Shown here one piece after another: positions 12,225 through 25,900 of a stretch of DNA of 64,000 nt. The translations under genes were made by a program, and so were the position numbers. Numbering within the stretch: the stretch's first letter is position 1; each line of letters opens with the position of its first letter. The stretch comes from Varroa destructor (Eukaryota > Arthropoda > Arachnida > Mesostigmata > Varroidae). The notes under the pieces were generated by a model. That model saw only the letters and a program-made list of their open reading frames with translations. It was not told the DNA's origin and did not search any database. Where the stretch lies: positions 28,090,220-28,154,219 of the forward strand of contig NW_019211457.1 of NCBI RefSeq assembly GCF_002443255.2, read 5' to 3'.

Positions 12225-14391
12225 CTACTTTGGAGGCTCATTGCAAAATGCTTCATATACATTGGCCAGAAAATTAATTGATGAGTCACTTTTAAGTCTG
12301 TCTCTGACGAATACCTCTCCACGATTCTCTGTTTGTGTTTTAAGTGCTGGTAACACCTTCACCATGGGACACTGCTCGAGGCCGAGAAACACGAAGCTCC
12401 TCCTAACCAGCTCCTGTAAATCGCGGAAGCCGTGATCGACAAGGCTTTCCAACAAAGCCAGGCAATCGAAACACTGCAAAATATCTTTAGTCTCAGCAAG
12501 CATCTGGTTCAGAACCTCAAAGTCTGGGAAGTCGGGATTTGTGCACGTCAGTTTCCAGCTCTCATGAATAAGATAGGTTGGCGCATCCTCAATAACTTTC
12601 ACGTTCTGTCGGACGAAATTGTAGGCGAGCAGAAAATCGTCCGGTGTAACAGTCTGCTTAAGTTCAATATGTTCAAAAGCTTTCACTACGACGGTCTTGA
12701 CTTCACGAACAAGATCAAGTACACCTTGATTAAGAAAGTGCTGTGTCATTTCAAGGTACTTTTTATGTACCTCAATTTTGTTCATCTTCGACGGACGGGA
12801 GTTAGTGCAAACCTGACCACCGATGATTCCAAGTTGGATCCTGAGAGCGCAGATAAGCAGGCTTTCTGCATAGACCGATACAACTCCATAGGTAATTAGC
12901 CGAATTTTAATCTCCTCCCATAATTCGATTCGGTTCTCAGGCTTGCTACGGACCTTTAAGGAGCAAATAAGCCGACAATCGGTGAATCACGCATATCAGT
13001 AAACGGGAAGGCATAAAATAGTGGACAGTCCAAATACACTATGATTAAGTAGCGAGGGTCCTATAGATGTTCGCTTGAGCTGTAAAATAAAAATAGATGT
13101 TTACTTGAAGATAAACCATTTTCTTTTGTCTAAACGGCTATAGTCTTTCGAAGCACCTACGAACACTTGTCCCAAAAGTTTATTTTTATGTATGTTAGTC
13201 TATGAAAAAGCTCGAGTATCTAAAATTTGAAACGTGACATAGCTAACCTTTTCAAGAAGCTCTTCAATGTTTAAAGCCTGGTCGAGCGTCTTACGTAGTC
13301 GATGCACGCAGCTAAATACTGTGGAATCGGTGGTCGACTGAATCAATTCGAAGTGCTGTTCTCGTCTCGACTGCTCTAACATTTTTTGCATTTGGGCCGC
13401 TTGCCATTGCTCAAGACGATAACGGAGATACCTGCAAAAAGACCGTGGCACGTTGGTAAAAATATGCTCACCGAGATCTGAGAAGTATGAATTCAGTGCT
13501 TACATCACAATTCTGTGTTATCGCAAAATGCAATGCATACGCTAAAACAGCCATCCAGTATTGCGCCAATTAAGATATTTGTTTGATCAATAGCAATATC
13601 ATGAAAAGCGCCTTGTCTGTAATAATAATAATAATAATAAAATAACATGACACGTAGAGCATCGATATTGAGTTCTTTGCTAAGTATTCCGTTGTAAATA
13701 CATTTATGTAGAAGAAACCAATCAAAAACGAACAAATGTGTAAGTATCGACTCTACAGTTTATGTTGCTTTATATAGAAATGGTCGATTGACGTAACGCG
13801 TAAAGCCCTCTCTTGAGATTGATTGGTAGCAATGCGATTAAGAATATTTGTGCTAAAATACTCCCATATTTAATCGGTATTTCAATAAAACAACTAAATA
13901 ATACTATGTTCCCATGCAATTTGTTAAGATTTAATATTGTGACAATCGCAACAACTACTAAATACTTATGCATTCTTGTCTGAACCGGATATGAAAGCGA
14001 TGCACCAAAGGCACAACTCATTTATCTATTATCGACTTCTCAAATATTTGCATCATAATAAACTTTATTAAAACAAGTTAACATCTTCGTTCGATTTCCA
14101 TTATTTGGGTTCAATTTCATCGAAATATTTCACCTATTTCGTTGTCGTCGAGTTCCATCTAATAATAGTTATTCAACACACTTCCCACCGTCGGAAGCCT
14201 AAAGACGGCGAAAACATCCTTATTGAGTTATCCGTATCCAAAAATCGGAGGTCTTTTTCATCACATGCTAATCTCCTATATATGGTGCTAAATACAAACC
14301 TGTGCGTCACGTATATCCCACCGGCGACAACTCCGCCAATGAGAAACTTTCTCCGATGTCTTCTCAAAAAGTCTCCAGCTTTCGAAAACAT
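12225..14391 (-). CDS. PEX3: Peroxisomal biogenesis factor 3
   Basis: Three exons (14300-14391, 13248-13431, 12225-12941) join in frame to 330 aa; human PEX3 is 373 aa. The N-terminus has a basic run RRHRRK followed by one membrane anchor, FLIGGVVAGGIYV (about residues 16-28), as in PEX3 proteins. A helical region follows (LEQWQAAQMQKMLEQSR). Exon 3 contains IELWEEIKIRLITYGVVSVY, the counterpart of the conserved IWEDLK region, and the protein ends with a conserved ANVYEAF motif. PEX3 docks PEX19 with its cargo and inserts peroxisomal membrane proteins (family knowledge). An in-frame ATG lies 25 codons upstream (14466), but the start chosen places the basic-anchor module at the usual distance. 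It is divergent from EMC3, 505 bp away. Confidence 0.94.
13621..13643. repeat. (AAT)n microsatellite in PEX3 intron 1
   Basis: About seven AAT units in tandem within the 868-bp first intron of PEX3. Confidence 0.85.
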
Positions 14392-14896
14392 AACAAACCT
14401 CAAGAACGAAACTAAACCGTTGTGGATCTTCGGCTGACGATGAAATCTGCTTAACGCTACTGCCACCGAGTGCCAAGTAACTGCAAACGGTAAGAGGACT
14501 AATGGGCAAAAACAGCTTTGTTCCGTGTAAATAAGACACCGTCAAACGTGCTAGTTTCCGCCCCTTTGGAGCGTACGGGATGTCCTCCATAGAACGTTGC
14601 ATCATAAGTGAAGTGGTTCATGCTCGTGGGATGTGAAATAAATGAATGCATTTGTACCACCACTACACAATAAAAACATATAGCGCCTATTTATGGGCTC
14701 ATTGGAAACCGAATTAATTGGTTGCGTATCCGCTCGCTGTGATGTTCACCAAGATCCGCATATTCTAACATCTAATTCTCGGAGTCGCTCTTAGCTGCGT
14801 GCAATAATAGAACTGTCTGCAGGCTGAGGATTTTTGAAAAAAAACAAGTTGTAGATATTCGGAAGAAAAGTTCGTTGGTTTGATTCAGGACTCACA
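14392..14896. promoter_or_regulatory. Shared PEX3/EMC3 divergent promoter region
   Basis: The 505 bases between the two opposed start codons must contain both 5' UTRs and both promoters. I see no convincing TATA box in either direction, so a TATA-less bidirectional promoter is likely. This is inferred from gene orientation and spacing only. Confidence 0.6.
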
Positions 14897-16656
14897 ATGG
14901 TAGACTTGGTATTAGATCGTGATATCCGAATTTGGGTGTTTTTGCCCATAGTAGTAATCACATTTCTTGTCGGGATTGTACGCCACTACGTGTCCATCCT
15001 ATTGACCTCGTCACGGAAGGCCGAGCTTCAGCAGGTTTATGACAGGTTGGAACTTCTAGGACAGAGAAAATAGCTCTGGGTTGTATTTTCCTTTTACAAT
15101 CCAACCAGCTTCGTACTTGGTTTATTCAGATAGTAGGATAGCCCTCTTCTGCTTTCCTTTGCAAACCATTTAAGCAAAATCCCTAATTTCAGTCACGAGA
15201 AAGCCAACACTGAGCTTGTTTATCATTTATCACACTGTCAGCTGATTAGGATATTGGTTAATCTATGTACTGTGGCACTTAGCAGGGCATAGCACGGTGA
15301 TATGAGGACTGCATTAATTTCTCTACGTTTCATTGTAACGGATCACTGTTTAATATTGTACAATTTGTTTCCCATATTCCGCTTTCTGTTACTGTTATTA
15401 GGCATGATTTTCAACGTTGAAGAACTATTGCATTCAGGCATGATTAAATCGAGTTCGGAAATCTTGCTAACATACCTTTCTATTTGAGGTCACCTCAATA
15501 TTAATTTGTCGTTCGGGCAAGTCTAATCTTTTGTTCGCATGATTCTTTTATATCTTCTATATTATACCAGCCAAGCGTTAATACGAGTCCGATATCTACG
15601 TGAGAATGGCAAGTACCTTCCTGCGCGCGGATTTTTTATGCGAAAACACTTTTTTAATGATGAGGAGACCGGTTGGTTGAAGACCCAGAAGCGCGCCCCA
15701 CCAATGAACAACCCGATGTCAGATCCGAGCATGATGTCGGAAATGCTCAAAGGCAACTTGACCAACGTGCTTCCCATGATTGTTATTGGTGGGTGGATTA
15801 ACTGGACATTTTCTGGGTTTCTTACAACCAAGGTAAGAAAGCAGGATGCTACACTATATTTATCATGAGTGAGATATACCGTAGAACTAATGAGTAGGGC
15901 AGTTTGCATTAAGTTTTTTAATGTATTATGAGTACGGACACACATCGGCAGCAAATGTAGGATGAAGATTAAATGTCTCTTGACAATTTGAGAATCTTCA
16001 TATTATAAGTGTTAAAGTAGTCACAATGCAATTTGTGAACTAACTTTTGTCCTATTTTACATAATACTTGATTGAACGTTTGTCTTAAACTGATGTATTC
16101 GTTATTGCTGTTTACAGGTCCCTTTCCCATTGACGTTGCGTTTTAAGCCAATGTTACAACGCGGGATTGAACTGGTCTCTTTAGATGCCTCTTGGGTATC
16201 ATCGGCGTCATGGTACTTCCTGAACGTATTTGGCTTGCGTTCAATCTATACGCTTGTGTTGGGCGAAGATAATGCTGCGGATTCGACCCGTGCAATGCAG
16301 GACTCGATGGTACCACAGGCTGCAGCAATGCCCCAGGATCCTAAAGCTGCATTTAAGGTATTATTTTAATTAGAGCAGTGCCTTATATATAGTAGTTGAC
16401 AGTTCCTGAGAAGCATACTCTACCTAGATTAACAATTAACAACAACGATGACACAGTAACATTAAATGCAGTTTTTAAATGATTCTTTAAACTAATTCAA
16501 ATATGGTTGAACAACTTTATAAAAGGTGTTCCTTATAGTTTACTGGACTTGTATCTGTGATTGCAGGCTGAATGGGAAGCACTGGAGGTCGTGGATCATA
16601 AGTGGGCCCTCACAGGTATTGAGGAGGATCTTTGCTCTAAGCCATTACAATTTTAA
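14897..16656 (+). CDS. EMC3: ER membrane protein complex subunit 3
   Basis: Four exons (14897-15045, 15571-15832, 16118-16357, 16567-16656) give 246 aa; human EMC3 is 261 aa. The start [19 protein letters not shown] leads into the first membrane helix (about residues 12-30). A second helix is at about 115-133 ([19 protein letters not shown]) and a third at about 165-186 ([20 protein letters not shown]). The cytosolic loop carries [10 protein letters not shown] and [14 protein letters not shown], both strongly family-typical. EMC3 belongs to the Oxa1/YidC/GET1 superfamily and forms the insertase core of the ER membrane protein complex, with methionine-rich cytosolic loops guiding tail-anchored and multipass clients (family knowledge). 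The C-terminus ends shortly after [14 protein letters not shown], a little shorter than in vertebrates. Confidence 0.96.
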
Positions 16657-17717
16657 ATGATGTGTATCATTACTCCTTAACGCATACAGCTGTATACCGG
16701 GAAGGTACAGTCGACAGCCATGCGTCACATACCCAAGTGCATAAGGCGGCTCAATTCACAACATAAACTCAGTTAGAGCGAGAAGGGAGGACATCGAACT
16801 GGAAGCATGATCTAATATAGGCATGATTTACATATAATATATGTCTTGTTGTTAGAAGACAGCGCTTTTATAGTCGAAAACTCACACAGCAGTAAGAAGA
16901 TGGGATCGTTTGAGTTTTTCTATTTATTCTCAATTTTTATTCGGGTGAAGAAACAAGCATTGTTACACTGTGTTTGTTTCTTAGATGCAAAGACATAGTA
17001 GCTGTGAAGAATTCGTATTTTGCCGTTTAGAAAAAATTCTATATAAAAAAAAAGATATAATAATTATTTTCCTTACCGTTTCGGCAGAGCCAATCAAGGG
17101 AGGCGCATGTAAATGACATGTCGTGCCATATACTATGCCACAGGCTGATACGTCAGAACCAACAAGAGTTTCATTTTATAGACTGATAAACACGACTAGC
17201 CCTGCGGTGTTAGTAGTTGTGGGCGGTGCAAAAATCGAAGTTCGTATTTCGTATTGTAGTGAATGATAACAAAAAAAGTGTATTGTCGCTATGCGGCTTA
17301 GAATACTAAATCTGCTATTTATACAGATAAGCCCAGTACTAACTGAAAGCCTTCATCTTTCAAAATCTGGTAGCTGAGTTCTAAATGCGCTGTATATCTA
17401 TAATAGCTAGTTGAACGAATTTAGACGAAAATTGGTACCACACTCTTATGTTCGAATTCAAAATTCTAATAAAGGATGTCCGCGGTAGACAAGCCTTAGT
17501 TTACTTGAGTTAAACGTCCGAACTAGGAAATGCCACATCAGAACCAAGCATTAAAAAACCGTTTTACAATGGAAAGCTCGAAGAGTAGGTGAACAAAAGA
17601 TAAAGGCAAAAAAAGTAAACGGAGTAAATGCTATCGTCTATGGTGCGTATATTATATAGGTTTATTCAGAGCGATAGGACAGCGAGCGCTCTTTGCGCCA
17701 TTATATATCGCTTGTGA

Positions 17718-17752
17718 ATATATATATATATATATACATACACACACACACA
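17718..17752. repeat. (AT)n(CA)n compound microsatellite
   Basis: About nine AT units run into about seven CA units with one interruption near 17737-17740. Confidence 0.9.
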
Positions 17753-19740
17753 GGAGTGTATGCTAATCTAGTATGATATTTATTATTAATGGCGAATGTA
17801 TGTTTACATAAAATACAAAAAGAGGCTATGTGCATAATTTATAATTAAGCAGTCTTATCTTTCGTAGGTAGGTGATTTATAGATTCTAATTGATAACTGT
17901 TTCCTCTTATACAGGGAAGTTCGCCGTTTAGATGGCTAGTATTTGTGCAGACAAGTTGTCTATGTAACGTGCCAATCCGTCGCGTTTAACGTCGCTTTCC
18001 ATGAGTGGTAAAAAAACTTGCACAAGCACAAAGTAGTTAAACAAACATGTACTTAAACTAGTTAGTAGAGCTAGGGGCTCTAAGTAAATAAAAAAATTGT
18101 TTGTTTTCTAACTTTTTTAAATGGGCTGTGTAGAAGATTTTCTCATTATGATAAGTATGTCAAGAAGTTTTTTGAGGTTTTAACCTAATTATATATACCA
18201 TCGTCGACAATTCCTTAACTGTGTTACCAGTCTAATTAACTGTTGTTTGTTGTGATTGAATCTTTCGTAAATAAAGCAACAACAAAGACGGTTCAACTTC
18301 TCTGTTACAAAAAATCCTGTGCTAAAATAGAATAAGCTCTTCTCGTTAGCAGATAGGCGCCATTTCTTCTGCCCATAGGGAGTTCCAACTCATAGACACC
18401 TCAGTGCGTGATCTTACTGAAACAAGCTCTGCGTTTAGGGCCAGAGCGATATTGGTTCATACGGTGAAGCTATCGTTTAAGAATTTTGCACCAGAAACAC
18501 TCAAGACAACCTTTTCTTGGGTTGCCTTGGGCGCTTCTTGGCGCTGGAGCTTGGGGACAACAGAATGTATGCACTGGTTTGAGAATGTCCTTAAATGAGC
18601 GCCGCAGTTATAGCTTGAAAGTTAAAAATCTTACTGTAAGAAACGATTTGCCCTTTATGGAAAAAATATACGACGCTAGAAAGTGGACTGCTCATTAGTG
18701 CAAAGGAAGGGTATGTGCCAACTAAGCTTGGAGACGCATGCCCTGGTTCAAAACCACGTGTAAACACACTTCGTTTCATACTAGAATGGATTAACTATGT
18801 GAAGTGATACTCAATGTTAGCGTGGAAGGTAAAACTCGAACTATTTTTTTGGTTAATCGTTGCGGAGTAAAAAGTGAGCGTTTGTCGGTATTCACTTCAC
18901 TCTGCCGTAGAGCCAGTGCCAGTCAGTCGTTCCTTCGATCGAATCCATAGACCATGAGAAAAGGCATCAACAATGTTACTTCTCTTTATTGTAATCAAAC
19001 CAGGCAACATTACTGAGTAACAAAAGGTGAGCTTCCCCAGGCGTATCCAAATAAAAAAAAAAAGACAAAAACAGTGCCAAAGTTGGGATTCGCTGCTACC
19101 CAAGAAACAACCCAGCACTCCCCTGATAAAAGAAAGGGCGATTCATCGGCACGTTTTGAAAGAGAATGAGCCGTTGCATCACCGTACAACTGCAATGGAA
19201 ATCTCAGTGATCCCCAGCATACTCCCATAATCGCGTAGCCTGTAAATACCATTTATTAATACCTTTAAAACTTTGTCGACGATCAATTCTTCACCCTAGA
19301 GGACCAAAAAAATATGCCGGATTCTCATTCTCTGGCAGTTTGGACGCTCATCTGCCACGTAAATGTATTTTTGTCAGCTTATGCACCTTCAAACCTCAAA
19401 ATCATTTTCTGCGGTGTATGAGATTGTCCTGCTTGCATGCCCTGCTGGAATTTTCTAAATGGTAATCAATGAATATAGAAAGAGTAGGTAGCAATTTAGT
19501 TTGTTTACTTTAAGCTCTGTTAAAATAGTAGCAGATGAATCTATTGAACATTTTAAGCCTCTAATCTTTTCTAGTGATGCGTGAACACAGCATATAGCGT
19601 ACTTGATACTTTGATATTTTGCCGTCGTCATAATCTCGGGCCTTACGTAGTCTTCAACCGCTTGATTTAGTAGCAAATTTTGGTTACGAACTACTCTGAA
19701 AAGCTGTAGAAGGTTAAAAGGAACACATTTATAGAACGTT

Positions 19741-19778
19741 TAAAATGTCGTTTATTTAATTAATTAAACGGCATTTTA
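19741..19778. repeat. 38-nt imperfect palindrome
   Basis: The arms TAAAATG and CATTTTA (7 bp), then CGTTTA and TAAACG (6 bp), pair around an AT-rich centre, with one G/T mismatch between the two stem parts. This may be a small foldback element. Confidence 0.75.
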
Positions 19779-21809
19779 TCTCTCAGCAGTATGTACAACT
19801 GATACTCATGCACGCCTGCGTATTAAATGCCTTAATACATAAAATAATGAAAGCTGGCTCATATGTCAAACACTGGATTTAAAATTTTATTTATCTGAAT
19901 ACAACTCAATGTAAATCTACTTTATTCAACCATATAAACCTTCAAGCCAGCAGCTTGCGGGGGCTGAGATCAGCCAAGAAGCAAATGAGTCTCATGTAAC
20001 ACAGCTCGCATAGTGCAACAACAAAATCAGCATTGACAACAAATTATTGCTGGCGTTGTTCAAAAAATGTGAATAATTCAGGGCGGATTCTTTTACACAA
20101 TGGATATAGGACGGTAGGTGGTAGATGGTCCGAAATATATCTGTGTCAATAACTTGGGGAATTCATTACATAGCTCCTGCGCTCAGTTGGTTGAACTAGC
20201 TCTGTAAGGGAATACTTAGAAGGCTGGCATCGGTAGAGGCCAAACGCTTTTTCGTTTATGGTAGGGGTGTACATTGACTTAAGCATCAAACTATAGACTG
20301 AAAACGTACGCACCTATGCAATTATATTCTAATATATTAAGACAAGGTATCGCCCTAGTTTTATTAGTTCCAATCAATATAAATATCCTGTTGTCTTATC
20401 TTATCAACGATAAGTCAACTGATATATAACTTATTTTATTAAATATAACAGTTAAATAAAAATTTTCCACAAAATTCAATTCCTTCTCCATAAAAATGAC
20501 TATATTGTCGATGATTTATCTCACGCTATTTTTAACAAAGATCAGTCATTCGACTAGAATATGCAATGACTTTATCATAAAAAATACCTACGTCACAATC
20601 TTCGTTGTTGTGATTATAAATGACCATATGTATGTATGTGCCTGATAGAGGTGTTAAGTAAGTGTTGAAAATGATACATATATATGATATACGTTGAATG
20701 CTGAATCAGAGACGCGGATCGGCTAACCGAACAATAGCACGAAATGCACACGTGCATCGTACTTAATGGTGTCTGACGAATGACATTAATCTTTTGCTGC
20801 TTCAAAGCAAAAACTTCCGCGCGTTTTAAAACCTGGCCACTCTTTAAATTGGTTGTGTATAGCTTATGTATATGCAAGACACTTGGCTAATAATGATCAC
20901 TGGGTAAGCACTTGCTCAGATGTTACCTGTGTCTCAGTTCTGATATTGACAGACTGATTAAAGTTGAACTGTCCCATCATTAAGCGTTTCGTAATTCCTT
21001 TGTTTAGCTAGTGCTGTATGATACTACTAAGCGCAATGTAGAAGCTTATATGGATAAATGAATTAGTCTTAGAACTAAAATAATATGAAAATATGTTGAG
21101 AATGCTGTACCATTCAGTCGAGAGGCTACCTAAAGTGCGTAACCATGTGCACAGCTTTAAACACATTATCGATTACAAAACAGGTCGTATTTCGATAAAT
21201 CTCAAAAAATTCTCGTCGTTACCTACCCATTCAAAAAAAAGCGTTCAACATTACAAATCTGCGACCTCACAACAGATAATATATTTACTTGCTAATTTCC
21301 CTGAAAAGTTCAAACGAAACTGCACGTAGACAGTCGTGCTCGCACTTTTTATGTGATTATACTACTTACACGCCGCCTACCATTATTCCCGTATTTATAT
21401 CTGGATAGAGACTTTTCGTTAGCACTGTCGTCGTAGTCTTGGACACATCAACTTCTGCCTAAGCTACTGCAATGCAATGGAAACCTTTAGTTTTTAGATA
21501 TCGCCTCCAATGAATCCGCAACAATATGAATGGAATCATCTACTTTGGCAACGGAGGATACTATTAATAACCATTATTAATAGGGATGCTAATTTATTAA
21601 TTCGGTGTTTATCACCTAAAATAAAGTAATGCCTATTTTCTCTCAGCTTAGTATCGATCTAAGTTGCACGGTATCTTACAGTGTCAATCAACAGTAAACG
21701 TGACCCTATTATTTACATCTTTGGTTAGATCTGCTGTGATCGACCACAACCCGTAGTCAGCACAATGTAGCTTTTATGCGAAGTATATTTTATTGCGGGT
21801 GCTTGTTCT

Positions 21810-21903
21810 ATAGGCCACACAACCGCGCGCGGTTGAGGGCGGCCGCTCTGGTTCATCTCGCAGAGCGCCGGCCCCTATGAGACGACCCTCACGGGGTGAG
21901 GGT
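21810..21903. repeat. GC-rich cluster of three adjacent hairpins
   Basis: Within 94 bases lie a perfect 14-bp palindrome AACCGCGCGCGGTT (21821-21834), a hairpin with stem CGCTCTG/CAGAGCG (21844-21850 with 21861-21867) that can extend outward with two bulges, and a hairpin ACCCTCA/TGAGGGT (21885-21891 with 21897-21903). ATAGG at 21810-21814 can pair with CCTAT at 21874-21878, closing the first two as a multi-branch fold. On the minus strand AATAAA follows at 21794-21789. The GC content is far above the flanks. I do not recognise the sequence. Confidence 0.7.
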
Positions 21904-22935
21904 ATCCGCAAGAGTTCATGCACTGTTCTCTCTTATATCTACGTTTTTGTTTCGCTTACTGTCCAAGTCTATAGCTAACGAGTGCGGAAAGCCTCAGTTG
22001 GCCGCTAAAAAAGTTAAGTGACCCAGCATCTGAAAGCAAAAGTCGCTTTTAGTATTGGTAATCAGCCAGCAACACACACGTCAAGGTAGGTGTCTCGATA
22101 CTGGTCAAGTATTATTATAGGAGTAAGTTGTTTTAGCAGCAACGCAGTGGATAACGCGTTTGCCTGCTGAACTTATGGACACGTGCGAAGGGCTGAAATA
22201 TTAGGCGTGAAACACGAACATAGGTGTACACTAGTGTTGATTGTCGAATTTCGATGCGCGCACAAAGGAACAGATACATTAATCAGTTACCTCTAAAGAC
22301 CCTAAGCTGTCTGTAAGTATTTAGAACAACATTTAGGTAACTTGAATCCTTATCTGGGCCGAAATTAGTTAATCCTTAGTGATATAGAATTGATTACTTT
22401 TGACAATAAGATAGGTGGCTGACAATCAGCGCATAATTGTCATCAGTAGTCAACAAAATTTTGTTGACTCTTATACGTATGTCACTTATACACATATACA
22501 TAGCTCTTTTATACGTTTGATCCAGGTGTTGGACTAGTGTAGTAATCTTGAAAAGATTACATTATTATATCATATACATCGTTATATATATATTAGTTAC
22601 AATGTAAATTCATGTGATGTACGTTGTACACTAAATAAATGCTGTCTTTAAAAATGTTATTATATATAGAAGCTTTTTCAGTTCTGGCCAATGTTTCGAA
22701 ACCTTTCTGGTGCAGTTCGTTTTTGCGTTTGAATATGTATTCTGAGCTTGCTTAAGCTGCCTGAGCACAAGTTAAGTAACTCGGTTAAGTAATTATGTTT
22801 TTACTACGTTTGGTGTCATCTGGATAAGACAGCTAGGACGAAACGTACTGTAATGGTTACATTTATTGTGATAAAAATATATTTTTCAAGTGCTAGTTAC
22901 CTTCTGTTTGCCTTTTTACCGTCTTGCAGGGAAAA

Positions 22936-25900
22936 ATGCCGCTGAACGTCGCCGAAGCTAAGGCGATGCTTTTGCGTTGGGCTAAAGCCAAAACACAAGA
23001 GTACGATGTAAGTCTTTTTTTTATCACCAAGCAGAGATCATTCCATTTTGAATCTATGGTTGAAATATTCAAATATACCTTGCATATGGTCTAAGAGAAA
23101 AGATATGAACACCTAGTTTCAAACCAAAGTACTAGGTAATTTTGAGCCTGTACATTCGAAACAAACTATGAAATTGTAATGCGTTTCATATAGGGTTTGT
23201 AAGTATCTATCGTAATATGTATGTCTATCCCGACGATGCCAGAATTTTATTAGTGGGAGGGTTAGTTGTACAAGGTACCACACTGACACCGTTCAAGATA
23301 AAGCTGATCATTTAGTTAGCCATACATTCGATGGACCCTGATAATAAATTCTAAGGAAGACGCATATTGCCACCAGGAATTGCCCTGCGAAGACTCTAGC
23401 TTTCAGTTAGCTGTACAAAACATAACATGGTGATGAATTTTACATTACCGTATTACGTCTCTGCGCTTTATTTGTACAGCTCGCAGGTTTCGGTTACAGA
23501 AAACAACTGCTTACACTGTGATAACTATATAACTCACATACACACACCTTAGTTAAGTTGAATAGTTTCAAAAAGTTAACTATAAACAACCGCTTTCTTC
23601 GAACCTCATTGTGTAACGTCATTGTGAAAATATCAGTACCGATATGAAATCATATGGAAATATATCTGAGCATGAATATATATGAGATCGGCTGACAGCA
23701 GAAATCATTTACGACTGTGGCCAGTGGCCACTACGTCTAAAAACGTCTCGTTCACGATAAAATCCTTATCGTCACTTCATATGAAAATTGTTTGTACAGG
23801 CTAAAATTACAGGTGCGACATTCAAATGGCTTCGTACGTTGTTGGCGCAATATGTGGACGGTCAGTGCTTATTTCGATTCTGACAGGCTAGACGTGAGAA
23901 AGACTATGAAAAGAAAGCCACCGTAATTCTACTTATAGACATTTGGTCGTTCTTGAGCAGGCAAGCACAACGCCCTCCCCAAGAACTAGGCTCTGCGATT
24001 ACACATACGCCTTTGGGCAATCGTCGAGTTCAAAACACCAGCGCCGTCCTAGAAAATCATCTTCGTTATATGACTCGGTATTCTGATCGAACAAAAAACT
24101 GTTGAATTTTCACTGACTCAATATTTGTTTAGGTTAGCGTTCTAAAGTGTATGGATTCTTTGCGCGTAATCAAAGCAAAGTCATTTTAATTCGTTATAAC
24201 TAACACACATAATCCTGAATGTTCAGCAGCAAAACCCCCTAGTTTTAGCTTGCGCTATGGAACTTTTGTTGTTGGTTCACTGTTAAACTACTTACGTGGG
24301 TGTTTGATTGTACTTTTCTGTTCAATTAAGTAGCCCTGAGGGCCCTTTACTTTTTATTCAACAGACTTTGTCTTCAATACTAGTGCAGTAACAAATAGAA
24401 ACTATATATATATACATATACTGACTACATAAAAATAGCCAAAAGACAAATTCGATAGCTCAGTTTTGCTTGTGTTTACGGCCAACGGACGTTCAAAGTT
24501 TGAAAGGTCATCGTAAAGGCTACCCACATCATATTGATGATGAGCGCCTCGAACACACACGTAAGACGAAAGACCCAATAAAGAACTCTTGTGGTGTGCA
24601 CTCGGTGCATTAAGAACACAAAGGATGTTCAAATACATCGCTAGCCAAATGCTCGTTATGTTAATGCTCGTTCCTCCTATTGGGTAAGAGCGCCACTGCT
24701 TAGATGGGATGACGCCCACAAGCGGTGGCGAAGACAAACACTTGTAGACGGTGCAGCGTAAACATACGCACTGTTGTCACTAGGCTGAGAGAATTTTGCA
24801 ATAGTTTTTCAGTATTCTGTCATAAATATAATGTGCGTCGATGTAATGCATCATCCAATGTCCTTTTTGTGATCCTTTTATAGTGTCGACAACAAGTGTA
24901 CTAAACCGAGTTTCGAACTTTCGCCAACTCATTACAGCTTTATCCTATCAAGGTCAGTTTTCTCACCTCTTCGACATCTGAGAATATACAAACGTACCGC
25001 TTCAGTTATTATTGCACGTTGTCTCGATTTGTTTTTCCCAATAAGCACGCCACAACGTCACTATCTTGAGTAATAATTACACGGCTCAAAAAGGGGTATG
25101 CTGTGCCAGTGCTGATCTGGAACAAGCAATCGGTCTGATTTTTCGCCACCGTTCTCGCTCTATTATTGTCTGCAACCAAGTGTGTATTGTAATTGGTTGC
25201 CTTACTATTTTTAAGCGATAAATAAGATTATCGATCAGCTAGGATGGAAGGCGCTCAACTTAATATGTTCTTCTCTGATCTGGAGTTCCGAGGAGTGGGT
25301 AGCGTCTTTCTTAATAACAGCATTTTTATCGTGTCTGATTCGTGCTAATTTAGCCGATTTGTGCCAACTTGTACAGTCTACCTACAGAGCCAAATTGGTA
25401 ATCAGACAGATATACGTGTATATGCTGACCGAACGTATACAGGTTTGTACGATTTGGTAAGGGTGTAGATGCTATCCTATACAGATCAATGGGCTTGGCT
25501 GTGCGCTGTTACCGTACTGTCTAACTGGTTTAGTTACGGTAAGCGGTATAGAACACCATCGGAAAATCAAACGTTGAAACAAGTTCAAAAGGGTGGGTAA
25601 ACAAACCAGAGAAACAAACCAGCAAAAGCGTCACTTCAGCGTCTGTTCTTTGATGGTTTAGCGAATGGTAGAGGCATAAAGCAGCATGCGAAAGTAGTAG
25701 ACTTATTTAACTGAGACACCTAATACCTACAACCAGTACTTACAGTAGGTGGTTTATAATAGAGTACGCAATCGTCGGCTAAGCATATATTTATATAATG
25801 CATATATTGTCTGTATCATAGTCTGAGTAGATCGCGAGCACTGAAATTAGCGTAAACAGAATACCATATAAGTTTCGCTCGATTACGTTAAATATATTTC

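Larger units (their letters stand above)
16657..22935. other. Long AT-rich intergenic region
   Basis: About 6.3 kb without a recognisable protein. It contains an (AT)n(CA)n microsatellite, a 38-nt imperfect palindrome, a GC-rich hairpin cluster and two weak tRNA-like stretches (about 20170-20250 and 22130-22195). A non-coding first exon of the smoothelin-like gene may lie here, because its first coding exon is preceded by a good splice acceptor. Confidence 0.5.

Noticed and set aside
18690..18770. B-box-like GGTTCAAAACC
   Set aside because: A T-arm with one mismatch can form, but no A box at the right distance and no matching acceptor strand were found.
20170..20250. tRNA-like stretch with A-box-like GCTCAGTTGG
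   Set aside because: The D-arm and anticodon stems mispair, the B box is degraded and no acceptor stem forms. At most it is an old SINE or tRNA relic.
22130..22195. tRNA-like stretch (CAGTGGATAACGCG)
   Set aside because: It resembles the 5' half of a tRNA but has no recognisable B box or acceptor pairing.
24402..24737. 111-codon minus-strand frame in the CH-protein intron
   Set aside because: No family resemblance, no retrotransposon motifs and no splice context.
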